The translations under genes and the position numbers were made by a program. A stretch of 64,000 bases of DNA, from contig NC_063446.1 in NCBI RefSeq assembly GCF_020379485.1, forward strand, positions 11,331,597 through 11,395,596, in the 5' to 3' direction. The DNA comes from Brassica napus. Lineage: Eukaryota; Streptophyta; Magnoliopsida; Brassicales; Brassicaceae. This document shows, one piece after another, positions 23,650 to 35,450 of the stretch (position 1 is its first letter; the number at the start of each line of letters is the position of its first letter). The notes below the pieces were generated by a model. The model was not told where the DNA came from and ran no database searches. It saw only the letters and a program-made list of their open reading frames with translations.

Positions 23650-26600
23650 GGATATTGAGTTGGAACTGTCAGGGGGTGGGGAATACCCCGACAGTTCGAC
23701 ATCTACAGGAGATACAAGGTCAGTATCTTCCTGAGATAATATTCCTCAGCGAGACCAAAAACAAAAGGAGATACATGGAGAGTGTGGCGGAAAAGTTAGG
23801 GTTCCACGATCTGTACACAGTGGAACCAATAGGTAGAAGTGGGGGACTAGCAGTATTGTGGAGAGACTCTTGCAAAATTGCCATCCAACAAGCGAATAGA
23901 AGATTGATTGACATGAAGGTGGAGTGGCAAGATAAGAGTTTCTTTCTGACAGGAGTTTATGGGGATCCAGTAAAGAGCAAAAGAGGTTTGGTCTGGGAAC
24001 GTTTAATGCGAATTGGTATCAAAAGAGCTGAACCTTGGCTGCTCACTGGAGATTTTAACGAGATGGTGGATCAAGATGAAAAATCAGGAGGCGTAGAAAG
24101 AACAGCCGAAGAAGGGAAGGAGTTCAGAGACATGATTCACGCTTGTGGCCTAAGGGAGCTAAAACACTTGGGCTACAAATTGTCTTGGTATGGAGTCAGA
24201 AACGAAGAGCTAGTCCAATGCAGATTAGATAGATCCTTGGCGAATTCTGTCTGGTTGGATTGGTTCCCACATGCTTCGGCTCAATATCTGAGGAAGATCT
24301 GTTCTGATCATAGTCCAGTTCTAACAAACCTGGAGGGTATCAACTGGAAGAGGAAGACTAGGTTCAGATATGATCAAAGGTGGTGCAAAAGACAAGGCTT
24401 CTGTGAGATGGTGAGCAGAGGATGGCAAGAACAGGAGGGAGGAAACCTTAGTTTCATGAGTAGAATCGCCAGATGCCGTAAACAAATCTCTCAGTGGAAA
24501 CGCTCAGCCAAGCCAAATTCGGCACTCAGAATCAGAGAGATTCAGTATAAGTTGTATATGGCCACAAGACAGACTGGGGATGATCCGGGAGAGATTAGTA
24601 GACTGAGAAGTGAGCTCAATGAGGAGTACTTAAACGAGGAAGTATTTTGGTGGCAACAATGTCGACTGAACTGGATCAGAGCAGGAGACAGAAACACCAA
24701 ATACTTTCATGCGGTCACGAAGAACAGACGAGCGCAGAACAAGATTCACAGTCTGGTGGACGACTTTGAGAAGGAATGGTTTAAAGAAGAGGATATGGGG
24801 AGAGTTGCTGAAACATATTTTAAATTGCTATTCGCATCCGAAGATATTGGAGTGGAGCTAGAAGAATGGCAACACATCTCCCCCAAAGTGACAGAGCCTC
24901 AGAATGTAGAACTACTGAAAGAGATCACTAAGGAGGAGGTGAGAAAAGCAGTCTTCGACATCAGTCCACATAAGTGCCCTGGACCAGATGGGATGACGGG
25001 TCAGTTCTACCAACAGTTCTGGGAGACTGTAGGAGATGATGTTACTGAGACAGTCCAGAATTTCTTCAGGCATGAGTATATTGAGGAAGGACTCAATAAC
25101 ACCAATATCTGTCTTATACCCAAGAAGATAAACTCGAAGAAGCTCATGGAGTTCAGACCGATCAGTCTGTGCAACGTCAGCTTCAAGATTATTTCGAAGA
25201 TCCTAGCCAAGCGGTTGAAGAAGACTCTAAGCTCGGTAATTTCAGACACCCAAGCGGCGTTCATTGAAGGGAGGTTAATCTCAGATAATATTCTGGTGGC
25301 ACATGAGCTTCTTCATGCTTTGAGCTCCAGGAACAAATGTGCAAAAGAATTCATTGCTGTAAAGACAGATATCTCCAAGGCATACGACCGGGTGGAATGG
25401 TCATTCTTACGCAAGACGATGAGGGCGCTGGGGTATTCAGATAAATGGTGCAATCTCATAATGAAATGTGTAACATCAGTCAGGTACCAGGTCTTAATTA
25501 ACGGTGCACCATACGGAGAGGTGGTTCCTTCAAGAGGACTGAGGCAGGGAGACCCCCTGTCTCCTTACTTATTTGTGATCTGCACTGAGATCTTGGTACA
25601 AATGATGAAAAAGGCTGAAACGGAAAGGAAGTTGACGGGACTCAAAGTTGCACGGGGGCCCCTGCAGTGACTCATCTACTCTATGCTGATGACAGTATGT
25701 TCTACTGTAAAGGAACAGACGAGGAGCTTCAGGTGTTGAATGACATTATACAAAGATATAGTCTGGTCTCAGGGCAGAGAGTGAATCTCCAGAAGTCAAG
25801 TGTTTCCTTCGGAAAATTAATCCCATCGCAGAGACGAGAAGCAATTAAAGGATTGCTGGGAATTGAGCAGACAGGAGGAGAGGGGATATATCTAGGGCTA
25901 CCAGAGTTGTTTGGCGGCTCTAAGGTATCAATCCTCAGCTATCTTAAGGAGAGGATGAGTCAAAGAGTTCAAGGATGGCAAACCAGATTTCTATCACCCA
26001 GCGGGAAAGAAGTACTTCTCAAAGTAGTCGCAATGGCTCTACCTACTTATACTATGTCCTGCTTCCTGCTCCCCAAGACGGTATGCAGAAAGATCGCATC
26101 AATCATGTCAGATTTCTGGTGGAAAAACAAGGAGGATTCTCGAGGTATGCATTGGAAGAGTTGGGATCAGCTAACTAAATCAAAGGATTTGGGAGGGCTT
26201 GGTTTTAAGGATATAGAGGCTTTCAATCTTGCCTTATTAGGGAAGCAACTTTGTAGACTGATCACAAACAAATCGAGTCTGCTGGCCCGGATCTACAAAA
26301 GCCGGTATTATTCAAAGACATACCCGTTAAATGCTGAGTTGGGATCGAGGCCTTCGTACGCATGGAGAAGCATACACTCGGCTCAGAAATTGATCAAACA
26401 GGGAGCGAGATCGATCATTGGCAATGGCAGAAACACAGGGATCTGGACAGAGCAATGGTTGGGAGCCAAACCAGCAAGGGCAGTGAGAGCTATAAACGTC
26501 CTAACGGAGCAACAACAACAGACTCTGCCTGTAATCAGTAAGGTGAGCGAGCTACTACAAAATCAAGGGAAAGAGTGGAATTTACAGCTCCTTGATAGTC

Positions 26601-27796
26601 TCTTCCCCGAGGAGGAACAACAGTGGATCAGACGCATCAGACCTTGCGGAGAGAAGAGTGACGATAAGTATAGATGGGAGTATACAAAAACTGGCCATTA
26701 CACTGTAAAATCAGGGTACTGGGTGCTGCAAAATATACTGAAAGGAGATGAAGATCGAGCTCAAGTGCTACAACCGAGCCTGGAACCCTTGTTCCAGATG
26801 ATATGGAAGTTAGAAACAAGCCCAAAGATCAAACGTTTTCTATGGCGTTGCCTCAGTGACTCTCTACCGGTGGCTAAGAGTCTGGCGTATAGACACATAT
26901 CCAAAGATGCAACCTGTCTTCGATGTGCAGCAGGGTCTGAATCAGTGAATCATGTTCTATTCCAATGTCCCTATGCAAGATTAATTTGGGCTCTGTCTCC
27001 AATCCCTGCTCCTCCAGAAGGTATTGCCACTGACTCATTCTACTCTAATATCCATCATGTACTCAGCGCCCAAATGAAGTATCCAAAGGAAGAAATTCCA
27101 ATGGAGTTAGTGCCTTGGATTTTGTGGAGACTATGGAAGAACAGGAATGAGTTTCAGTTTAAAGGGAGGGATTATGATGCAGTTAGTACTCTAAATAAGG
27201 CTAGAGAAGATGCAGAGGATTGGAAGAGAGGTAATGAGGTGGAATTGTAAGAGATTAAGAAAAGTACCCCCACGGGACATTGTCATAAATGGAAACCTCC
27301 ACCAGCCACATGGGTGAAATGTAACTCCGATGGGTCTTGGAAAAAAGACAGAGACCAAAATGGAGTTGGCTGGGTGAGTAGGGATCAAAATGGCAGGCTG
27401 ATGTGGGCTGGAGCTAAGGCAATTCAGCATGTGGGATCAGCTATAGAGTGTGAAGCAGAAGCGATTAGATGGGCAGTAGCAACCTTATCTGGCTTTGGGT
27501 ATAGGAGGGTGATATTTGAATCGGATTCATTGACACTTTGCAGGGTGATCCGAGAAGAAGAAGAAGTTTGGCCTCTCCTATCACCAATTCTGCAGAGTAT
27601 TACACACATGCTGAAGTCTAATCCAGAATTTAGAGTGGAGTATGGTCCAAGAGAGGGTAATAAGGTGGCTGACAGAATAGCAAAGGAGTCTTCTTCTTCT
27701 ATGAATCATGTTCCCAAGTTATATTCTGTAATACCTATGTGGTTGAAAGATGTAGTAGAGGCTGATATGCCTATGGAGTTTGTAAACAGTTGGTAA
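23646..27796 (+). pseudogene. LINE ORF2 endonuclease-RT-RNase H, two lesions
   Basis: Polyprotein of an L1-clade LINE. The AP endonuclease starts at MRILSWNCQG. The reverse transcriptase has FRPISLCNVSFKIISK, TDISKAYDRVEW, GLRQGDPLSPYLF and the catalytic LLYADDS. A zf-RVT region follows with FLWRCLSDSLP and CLRCAAGSESVNHVLF. The C-terminal RNase H (RVT_3) shows KCNSDGSWK, ESDSLTL and EGNKVADRIAKE. A one-base deletion in a G-run near 25655 ends the first frame at 25670, just before YADD. A TAA at 27248-27250 separates the RNase H domain, after which the frame resumes without a shift. All catalytic motifs remain readable, which indicates a young copy. Confidence 0.9.
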
Positions 27797-27883
27797 ATGT
27801 TAAGTTTGAAGTTGAGTTTAAAAAAAAAAAAAAACTAATAAAAAAAGATATTGAAATCAAACATAGAAAAACACACGTCGGAG

Positions 27884-28990
27884 ATGGCGGCGCATGAGGA
27901 CCAGCTGCCATGGGAGTTAATTGAAGAGATACTCTCCCGTGTCTCTCCAAAATATCTTGTCCCCTTTAGAGTTGTTTGCAAACGATGGAAGGCTATCTTG
28001 GACGACAAGACGTTCATCAACAACCACAAGGAGACGTTTCGATTCATCCTAGCAACGAAATCAAAGATTTATTCGGTAAGCATGGATCCCAAGATACTGG
28101 TGCGTGAGTTATCGTTGGATATTCCTGGTTTAGAAGCTCAGAAACCTAAAAAGTTGGTTAGTTGCGACGAGTTCTTGATATGTAGCATGGATAAAGGAGC
28201 AGCAGTTTGTAACCCGTGGTTGAAACAAACTACATGGATTAGTGAACCTAGCTTTCGCTTCTATGGCATAGGTCATCGTGATAGTAATAATAGAAGTGAG
28301 GAAAGTGTTTACAAAACTATTTGGAATTCAACTACCGGGTGGAAAATCCATGACCTTGCCTCAGGTACGTGGATAGACATGGGGTCAGAATCCAGTGATA
28401 GTAATCAGGGTAAGAAAGGACCTAAAATGCATTCTACAAGTGGTGTATTTTTGAATGGAACTTTGTTTTGGATTGTTACTTCTGACGAGACAGCTTTCTT
28501 GTATTGTATACTCCTCGATTTTCCGACTGAAGGATTCTACCTATATTGTGAGCTACCATTTGGTATGAGCCATGCTCTTGATGCTCTAGTCCTTAGGTTA
28601 TTTAATGGAGATCGATTTTCGGTGTTAAAGCAGTGCTATGTAACAAAAAAGATTGAGATTTGGGTGACCAAGAACAAGGTTAACGTTGAGGATGGTAGAG
28701 ATGTGGTTTGGATGAATTTCATGACTTTTTCAATTCCTAACTTTCCCGGTTTAGTGCCGTTCGCCTACCCTCAGCAGCCAAGTTACTTCATCCACAAGAA
28801 TGAAAGGCTTGTCGTGTGTTTTTGCGATGAATCAGGCAAGGCTTGGATTTATGTTATGGCAGAAAATAAGTTGATCGACAAAGTCAAAATAGAGTCCGTG
28901 GTTGATCCTTGGCCTTTGCATTGCACTTATTTTCCCAACTTGGTCTCGGTTCCTCAAGGTCTAAGAGATGAAGTAAAATCAGAAGTTTAA
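27884..28990 (+). CDS. F-box protein with FBA domain, copy 2
   Basis: Likely substrate receptor of an SCF ubiquitin ligase. One exon, 368 aa from ATG 27884; an upstream in-frame TTG is not a plausible start. The F-box covers about residues 6-46 (LPWELIEEILSRVSPKYLV, PFRVVCKRWKAILDDKTF). The F-box-associated (FBA) domain follows with AVCNPWLKQTTWISEPSF, SVYKTIW, GVFLNGTLFWIV, FSVLKQCYVTKKIEIWVT and WPLHCTYFPNL. It is the only one of three local paralogues (18196, 27884, 40193) without frame damage. A LINE ends 34-50 bp upstream of the ATG, so the original promoter is now about 6 kb away (matching upstream words remain at 21690-21770). Expression is therefore uncertain. The family evolves fast and the substrate is unknown. 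Confidence 0.85.
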   Translation: MAAHEDQLPWELIEEILSRVSPKYLVPFRVVCKRWKAILDDKTFINNHKETFRFILATKSKIYSVSMDPKILVRELSLDIPGLEAQKPKKLVSCDEFLICSMDKGAAVCNPWLKQTTWISEPSFRFYGIGHRDSNNRSEESVYKTIWNSTTGWKIHDLASGTWIDMGSESSDSNQGKKGPKMHSTSGVFLNGTLFWIVTSDETAFLYCILLDFPTEGFYLYCELPFGMSHALDALVLRLFNGDRFSVLKQCYVTKKIEIWVTKNKVNVEDGRDVVWMNFMTFSIPNFPGLVPFAYPQQPSYFIHKNERLVVCFCDESGKAWIYVMAENKLIDKVKIESVVDPWPLHCTYFPNLVSVPQGLRDEVKSEV

Positions 28991-29854
28991 TATTATTACG
29001 TGTATTTTCTTCTTTGTGTTGTCCTTTGTTTCACCAAGAGATTTGCTCAGTATCCTTTGGTTTTGCTTTTATTTTGGAGAATAACTTATCTAGTTTTTTT
29101 CAGAGCAAGTTAGTTAAAGACTTAAGCGTTCGACAGGCTCAAATTAACTTGTGGTCTAGTCATATATTTCAAAATTAATTAACTTCTGGTACTATTGATT
29201 ATTTCCCCCTTCATAAAATGCAATTCTTTATGATCAAATTAACAAAGAAGTCGGATTATGCTAGCAGCAGTGACATTATCAACATACAGGGTTTTTGAAA
29301 TAACATCTTTATAGTTATAAAACCTAGTATTTCAAAATTTAACTTTTGTTTTGGAGCAGCTTCATTATTCTTATTCCTAGCTTGAGTCTCAAGGCACAAA
29401 GGCAAGATAGCCTAAATGGCTAAATGTATTGAAAGCATCAACACCCTATCCCTTCTACTACAACTTTTATATATATAAAAACGCAGCTTTCATTTTTGGC
29501 TCTATAACCTTTTTAACATATAATAAATACAAAAAAGAACCTACACAATTATTTGTCTTTCCACCCATCACAACTTGTGTTCCTCGTCTCCTTGTTCTGT
29601 TCTCCCATTCAACTTGTAGCAGCTCTTTGGTAGCTTCCTACAGTCTTACAGTAAAACAAATGTTATATATTATAACTTTGAAATATGGAAAACACTAGAG
29701 ATCTTATCATTAGTGGATACATTTACAAAGAGGCTACAAGTTAAGAATATGTAAAAATAAGTGAATGCATCACATTTACTTACATTCTTCACCATCAGTT
29801 TTGAATACCCTTCATACTTCTTCAGCAGCAACAATGTATTTCACTCCAACTTTA

Positions 29855-31340
29855 TTACACTTTTGCTGATGAATCTAAACGATCACTTGCTTCATCATCT
29901 ATAGATGTTCTAGTCTTACAATCTCCTATACGAATTCATCATAGTCTAATGTGCCTTCCAAGTGATCAGTCTAAAGTGACCACATGATGATCGATCAGTT
30001 TGTAAGAAAAACTATGAAGCTATAATCACTTAATCTACATGTTGAGACATTATTGTCTGCTTACTGGTGTTTGCATAGAGTTGTCAAGATTTGTGTTGAA
30101 TCTTTCAAGAATGCTTTTGAGTTATTTGTAAGTTACTCGTCCGCTCTTCTTACCGTCTATAATCTTGAAGGTTCTCTAAGCCCGTGAATCTCTTCGTCTA
30201 AAAGTCTTTCTACAATCACCTGCGAGGAAAAGCACCAATCGGATATTCTCTCATCAGAACCATAAGTACCCTTAAAGCCATATTCTTGAGCTTGTCTGTT
30301 TGTGAAAACTTCTTCAAGCGACTCAACACAGTTGTATCTAGCAGTGTATCTTGTGGACTTCGGACTTCCTTCATCCCTAATCCATGGATGGCCTGTAAGA
30401 AATAAAAACCAAGATTAAGAAGGTTCCATGTCTGCTTAGACAATATATTAAAGCTTCATGATTCTAGAGACCTACACAAAGCTTGTCGAGCAGTCAGTCT
30501 TTGGTTGGGGGTTTCTTTCAAGCATCTTTCTGATTAATTCCTTTACGCTGTCAGAAACTTGTGGCCAGGGATCTGATGACAAATCAAGCTTATCCTTCAG
30601 ATACTCATTGAAGATTTCTTTTTCCATCTATACTATTAAAGCAGGATCCTATTGTCCTTTTTACCTTAACATGTCTCTTTCTTTACTAACATTGCATGTT
30701 TCATTAAGGGCAATCAAGTAATATTAATAACACATCTATATTGGGTCAATTTTTTTGGATCCAGCCCACATCAGATCTCTCTTGGGTCATTTGGGCCAAT
30801 TAAGAAATCAGATCCAATTCTCACATTTTTTTTTCCTTCGGACCATTGAGTCCAAGTTCAAATAATTTTTTTTTCAACTATTCTTAATTATTATTTTTTT
30901 CTTTTCTTAATATAATTTAAGCATTCATAAAAAAAATTGAATTTTTTCATTGAAAAGTATAAATCTTTTTTAAAAGTATATAATTTTTTTTAAATATTAA
31001 CCACATAATAAAATTAATTTATCAAAGTTATACCAACTTAATTTATTAAAGAAATAAAGTTTAATTTTTTAAACATAAATAGTCATTTAAAATGAAATAC
31101 GATAAATAAAGATAAAAAGTTTAAGTCTTTTATAAAATAAAACACAAATATATGAAAATATGACATTTACTAAATATTTGTCAATTGAAAAAATAATAAT
31201 AATAAACCCGCGCTTTGAAAGCGCGGGTCAAAATCTAGTTTCTGCTTAAATTAGTAACACACATGAGAACACCTTCCAAAAACATATAAAAGTTTTGATA
31301 AAGGTACACCTTTATATAACAAATTAGTAATATTACGATC
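29855..31340 (-). pseudogene. CPK25-like kinase remnant B
   Basis: Minus-strand calcium-dependent protein kinase remnant covering the end of the catalytic domain to the C-terminus. Relics in order: [20 protein letters not shown] and [18 protein letters not shown] (30626-30480), LLDTTVLSRLKKFSQTDKLK (about 30350-30290, the autoinhibitory junction), GTLDYDEFV followed by a stop and EIVRL (about 29950, the last EF-hand), and DEASDRLDSSAKV with a stop (about 29890). A Helitron (30627-31238) is inserted exactly before the EKEIFN exon. Several frame breaks are visible. It lies downstream of F-box copy 2, as remnant A does for copy 1. Confidence 0.75.
30627..31238 (+). mobile_element. Non-autonomous Helitron, 612 bp
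   Basis: The 5' end is TCTATACTATTAAAGCAGGA. Near the 3' end is a perfect hairpin CCCGCGC...GCGCGGG, then TCAAAATCTAG. It is inserted between A (30626) and T (31239). Paralogous kinase copies at 34578-34595 and 21355-21375 run straight through the same site without it, which confirms both ends. No reading frame was seen; the interior is strongly AT-rich. Confidence 0.9.
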
Positions 31341-31891
31341 GATGTTTGGATATTGGACTAAAGTTGGCCTTTGGAAATAGGTAGATATTTGGGCAACGTC
31401 GAGAAATTAGTGTTAGACATGAATGAATTTGGCTTCTCTACTTTATATAAAAGGAAAATTTAGAATGGGTATTTGACAATGAACTGGGGCAAATGAAGAC
31501 AATTTTATTTTGGGCTGTAATATTTAAAACGTAATTTTTAATTATTGAAAATAAAATAGATATTTAATTGGCACAATCTGATTAGTTGATTATCCACGCT
31601 AATGTAAAACAAAATGTTATGTATATACATACGACAATTTCAAATAATCGACTCAGAATCTTGATACATCAGATATACTTCAAATATAAACGAAACTAAT
31701 ATAAATGGGAAGTCCACATGATAGTAGAAAATTGGTTCAGAAACGAAAAGAGATTATATTTCAAATTCAAAATCACATATAACAGTGAAGCAAAGGAATA
31801 AAACACATAAACGAAAGAAAATAAATATTTCAAATTAAAAAAATCAAATAACATTGATAAGCAAAGGAGTAAAGACAAAAGGCTGGTTGGT
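31341..31891. other. Intergenic, no gene seen
   Basis: AT-rich spacer between kinase remnant B and the SKP1-like fragment. No motif recognised. Confidence 0.5.
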
Positions 31892-32230
31892 TCATTCAAA
31901 AGCCCATATGTTCTCCTTGCGAACCCTTTCTTCTTCCTCGGGTGTTAGATCATTCTTGACGTTGAAGGTTTCACGAAGTTTATCTATAATTTTACCTTCA
32001 ATAAGGCCAGCGACTTTTTGAAAAGCAAGATCAATCAAGCTTGGGATGCCAAAGTAATCCGCAGCATTAATGAGATCGAAGAATGTCAACTGATTGACTT
32101 TCATTAACTTAGCGTCCAAAGTCCTCACATTCTCTTTGATAGTCTCGTCCAATGAATATTTAGCTTCAACATGTTTCTCGCAATACTCGATCACTTTCCC
32201 GATGATTTTTCATGTAACATTTATTTACAT
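31892..32230 (-). pseudogene. SKP1-like (ASK) gene fragment
   Basis: C-terminal two thirds of a SKP1-type protein, the adaptor joining F-box proteins to cullin 1. Readable: KVIEYCEKHVEAKY, LMKVNQLTFFDLINAADYFG, FQKVAGLIEGKIIDKLRE, TFNVKNDLTPEEEERVRKEN and the family's terminal WAFE before the stop. Upstream, NVT then a TGA codon then KIIGKVIEY shows the expected Ser codon turned into a stop, and the N-terminal BTB-like part is missing. The remaining 100-residue open frame retains the F-box-binding helices, but the gene is truncated. Confidence 0.82.
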
Positions 32231-32359
32231 AGTGCAATCAATTGGAAAAATTGCAATTTTTTTTTTGGAAACTCTCCTCGATTTGAATGCAACATGTTTG
32301 TTAACCACGATTGGTGTACTACGGTTAGAGATAAACAACTAACTTTCGTTGTCATCATT

Positions 32360-34040
32360 ATTTGTTGTTGTGGCCAGAGAGATTTTGTTTGAGTTAATCA
32401 CCTTGTTGGGTTGTCAGTGATCAGCTATTGGAGTTCCTTCTCTAGATCAGGAAAAATGGTCTTGGATGCTTCAGATATAGTTTCCAAACTGACAGATACA
32501 AATGACCGTTTGTACACTAGTGCGTACCAGATCAGTGCATTTTTCTTATCTAAACATCCAATGTGTCAACGTGATGACGAAGATGAATGTCCAGAAGCAA
32601 TTTTGGTTTGAGACTTTCTAGATACGCCATACATGGTTGAAAGCGGTTGCAGCAAGCAAAGGCTAAGAATTAGATTCATTGTTGTAAATAATAAGGATTT
32701 GGAAGAAAACATTGTAAACCTTCATTACACGATACATGATAGAGTTTAATGTAACTAGCACACATTTTAGATGACAAGAATAAACAGTGGAACAAAGTTT
32801 AGTTGATTAACATATGGACCTAGACTAGGTGAAAGAACTTCATAAAATTATTTTACCAAACGCTAGCATCTTGAAAAAAAAATGTAGATAAGTTTCCTAA
32901 TTTCATAAACTAGATCCAAAAACTTATGGAGATTGGCATTGTCGATGACATTTTCCTGTCATCACATTAGAATACATCGTCATAGGCTAAAAAACAAACA
33001 ACAAAAGAGGCTAAGAAAGATTAAACACAAAAACAAAGAAATAAAAATGATAAATGCTTTTAATTCCAATTGATTAAACTTGAAAGGGCGCATAGTTCTC
33101 CATAATTGGCAACATCTTTAGGAGCAATCACCTCATTATAAGAACTTCCAAGTTCTGGATCAACTTAATTAAACTGCACAAGACAAATATGCAAGCTCAA
33201 AGGGTCAGATTCTAGATACAATAGGATAAGAAATAGATCTGTAAACACATATATGTACTTTTAGAGCAGCGAGTTTGTAATGTTTGAGCTTCAAATGAGC
33301 AAATCCCAATGCACATATTGGAACCGTTGGCAACGCGAATAAAGTCAGAGGTATCTAAAATCTTAACAGTCTTTTCCACAAAGCTAATAACAAGATCATA
33401 CTGTCTCATCTCCATGCTAACAAAAACCTCGCTCATACATGCACAAAGATTTCACTCTGAGAGGTCTTGAATTTAATTATCATGTTATAGCAATTCAGAG
33501 CATCGCTCATGGAACCAAACTCATAAAAGTGATGTCCAAGTTCCTGCCAACGAGCTGCAGGTGGAATCAATAAATATTCAAGCTAATCAACAATAAGACA
33601 ATCTAGACACACACAAAGAAAATACAACTTATAAAATCTAAGCACCTAATCGAGAAATATCAAAATCCGAACTCAATAAACAACAAATGAAATTAGGTCA
33701 AAACTCAATTGCCTAAAGCCAACGGAGATCGCTCTGTAGGGATAGTATCTTCTTTTTAAAATTAATCACTATCAACGGCTTCAATCCAGGCCAAATCTAA
33801 CATGTAGTCGCTCCCAAGCTTATATTTACATCGTTCGCCCACATCTCTGAACAACAGTACATTATTACCCTTTTTTATCTCATAATAAGGCATCTTAAGG
33901 GCTTGAATCTGACAGCTCTCTTGGTCCAAGTGCTTAGCGATGAAGAGAAGTCGAATTATCTTCGTCCGACCTTTATACCTCGCTGCGTAAGCCTCAATGC
34001 TAAGCGGTTCACCAGATGTCTTGTCGCTGCACACACCCAT
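32360..34040 (-). pseudogene. CSN1/FUS6-like pseudogene
   Basis: Decayed copy of COP9 signalosome subunit 1, which in the complex removes NEDD8 from cullins. From the 5' side: SGEPLSIEAYAARYKGRTK and MLDLAWIEAVD (34040-33770); ARWQELGHHFYEFGSMSDAL (about 33550); VFVSMEMRQYDLVISFV (about 33420); VDPELGSSYNEVIAPKDVAN (about 33130); YLESLKPKLLLDIHLRHHVD with a stop after it (about 32610); FVSVSLETISEASKTIF and DLEKELQ-stop-LITDN (about 32480-32410). Intron-like gaps separate the pieces, so this is a DNA duplication and not a retrocopy. Stops and shifts exclude a full product. The parent gene in Arabidopsis is on chromosome 3 (from memory), so this is a transposed copy. Confidence 0.8.
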
Positions 34041-34489
34041 CCTGATATCTTTCTTTCTTTTTCTTCTTAATTAGGTTTCATTATTAGTATCACTAAGTTA
34101 TATATTTCAAAATTAATAATTTTTGGAACTCTTGATTATTATCCCCTTTCATAAAATGTAATATTTTATGACCAAATTAACAAATAAGTCGGATTATGCT
34201 TCATCAAATTGTTTTATAGCAGCAGTAACATTATCAACATATAGGGTTTATGAAATAACATCTTTAAAGTAAAGTCTAGTTTTCAAAATTTACTTTTCAT
34301 TTTGGAGCAGATTCGTTATTCTTATTCCTAGCTTGACTCTCAAGGTACAAAGGCATGAATAGGCTAAACTTATTGAAAGCATTAACATCACCTGAGATTT
34401 ATAGGTGTCTCCTTATCCCTTCTACTACAACTTTTTTACTATTGGAACTCTTGATTATTATCATCAAAACCACCTAAATAAAAATCAAA

Positions 34490-35450
34490 ACCTTGTTGTA
34501 TTATGGTACCCTTAAAGCCATCTGGCCAATAATCTGATGGCAAATCAAGCTCACCCTCCAGAGCCTAATTGAAGATTTCTTCTTCCATTACTGCTTAAAG
34601 TAGTAACACACATGAGTACACCTTCCAAATATAGAAGCTGTGATCAAAGTAACAATCATACCTCCCCAAAAAGGAGCTGAACCAGACAGTAGCATGTAAA
34701 CCATCACACTTGCGCTACAAATATCTGCTTCAGTACTGTAATCCTTGTTCAGAACTTCAGGTGCAATGTACTGTGGACTTCCAACCACATCAGTAAAGTT
34801 CTCACCTTTGAGACAACAATCTGCATTAAAGAAAACAAAGCAGAGCAGAGAAAAACAAATATGTTTGTGTAAGAAACATACTAGGCTTGACGAACATAGA
34901 TCATTTACGAATAAAAAGTTTTCAGGTTTAAGATCTCTATGAATCACACCTAGAGAGTGGCAATTAAGTCTGGACCACACCAAGTATGGCCTTAGCCAAA
35001 TAAGCAGCTTTTCTCTCAGAGTAATATTCTCTCTCCACTATCCTAGCGAAAAGCTCACCTCCTCTGCACAGATCCATCACCATGTGATCAGCTACCGAGT
35101 CCTCATAAGCTCCTTTGATGGAGATCACGTTTGGTGATGTTTCATTATCTCAGTCTATCTTCTCACATCTCCCAGTCTTCTTCAGTCTCTAGCTTCCTCT
35201 TCGGGATTGACTTACACGCATACTCGATCCATGTTCCTCTCTCTGTACACATAAACGTCAATCCCAAACTGCATGTGACCTAACTTCCTCCCCAAGTTAT
35301 TCTGCCTGCAATCATGGCTGCTCGCTCGCTTTTTCTTCTCTTCTTCTTCTTCTTCTTCACTCTTGTTTTTTTTTCTTGTTCCAGATGAGCATGGTGATCT
35401 GAGTTTGTAACACTTGTATTCGCGAGCAATAGGGATAGTGGTCTCCGTTA
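34490..35450 (-). pseudogene. CPK25-like kinase remnant C, lacks DFG
   Basis: Best preserved kinase copy. From the 5' side: NLGRKLGHMQFGI (P-loop with a Gly lost, about 35290), KSIPKRKLETEEDWEM followed by a stop (about 35200), [20 protein letters not shown] (about 35120), [37 protein letters not shown] (about 34940), an intron, then [20 protein letters not shown] (about 34800), [16 protein letters not shown], an intron, and EEIFN-stop-ALEGELDLPSD (about 34580). The segment that should hold the DFG magnesium-binding motif is gone, and stops and frameshifts occur, so no active kinase is possible. By position it is the counterpart of At2g35890 (CPK25). Confidence 0.85.

Larger units (their letters stand above)
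21799..27834 (+). mobile_element. Near full-length L1-type LINE
   Basis: The 5' UTR (about 21799-22080) is followed by ORF1 (22081-23649), ORF2 (23646-27796) and a poly(A) tail at 27822-27834. A probable target duplication AAAAAAAGATA occurs at 21788-21798 and 27840-27850; its low complexity limits the proof, and five bases (CTAAT) sit between the tail and the second copy. Only three coding lesions were found: a stop in ORF1, a one-base deletion in ORF2 and a stop in ORF2. It is therefore a recent insertion. It lies directly before the start of F-box copy 2. Confidence 0.88.

Noticed and set aside
32411..32611. 66-codon plus-strand frame
   Set aside because: The minus strand at the same place reads as CSN1 C-terminal relics, so the plus frame is its shadow.
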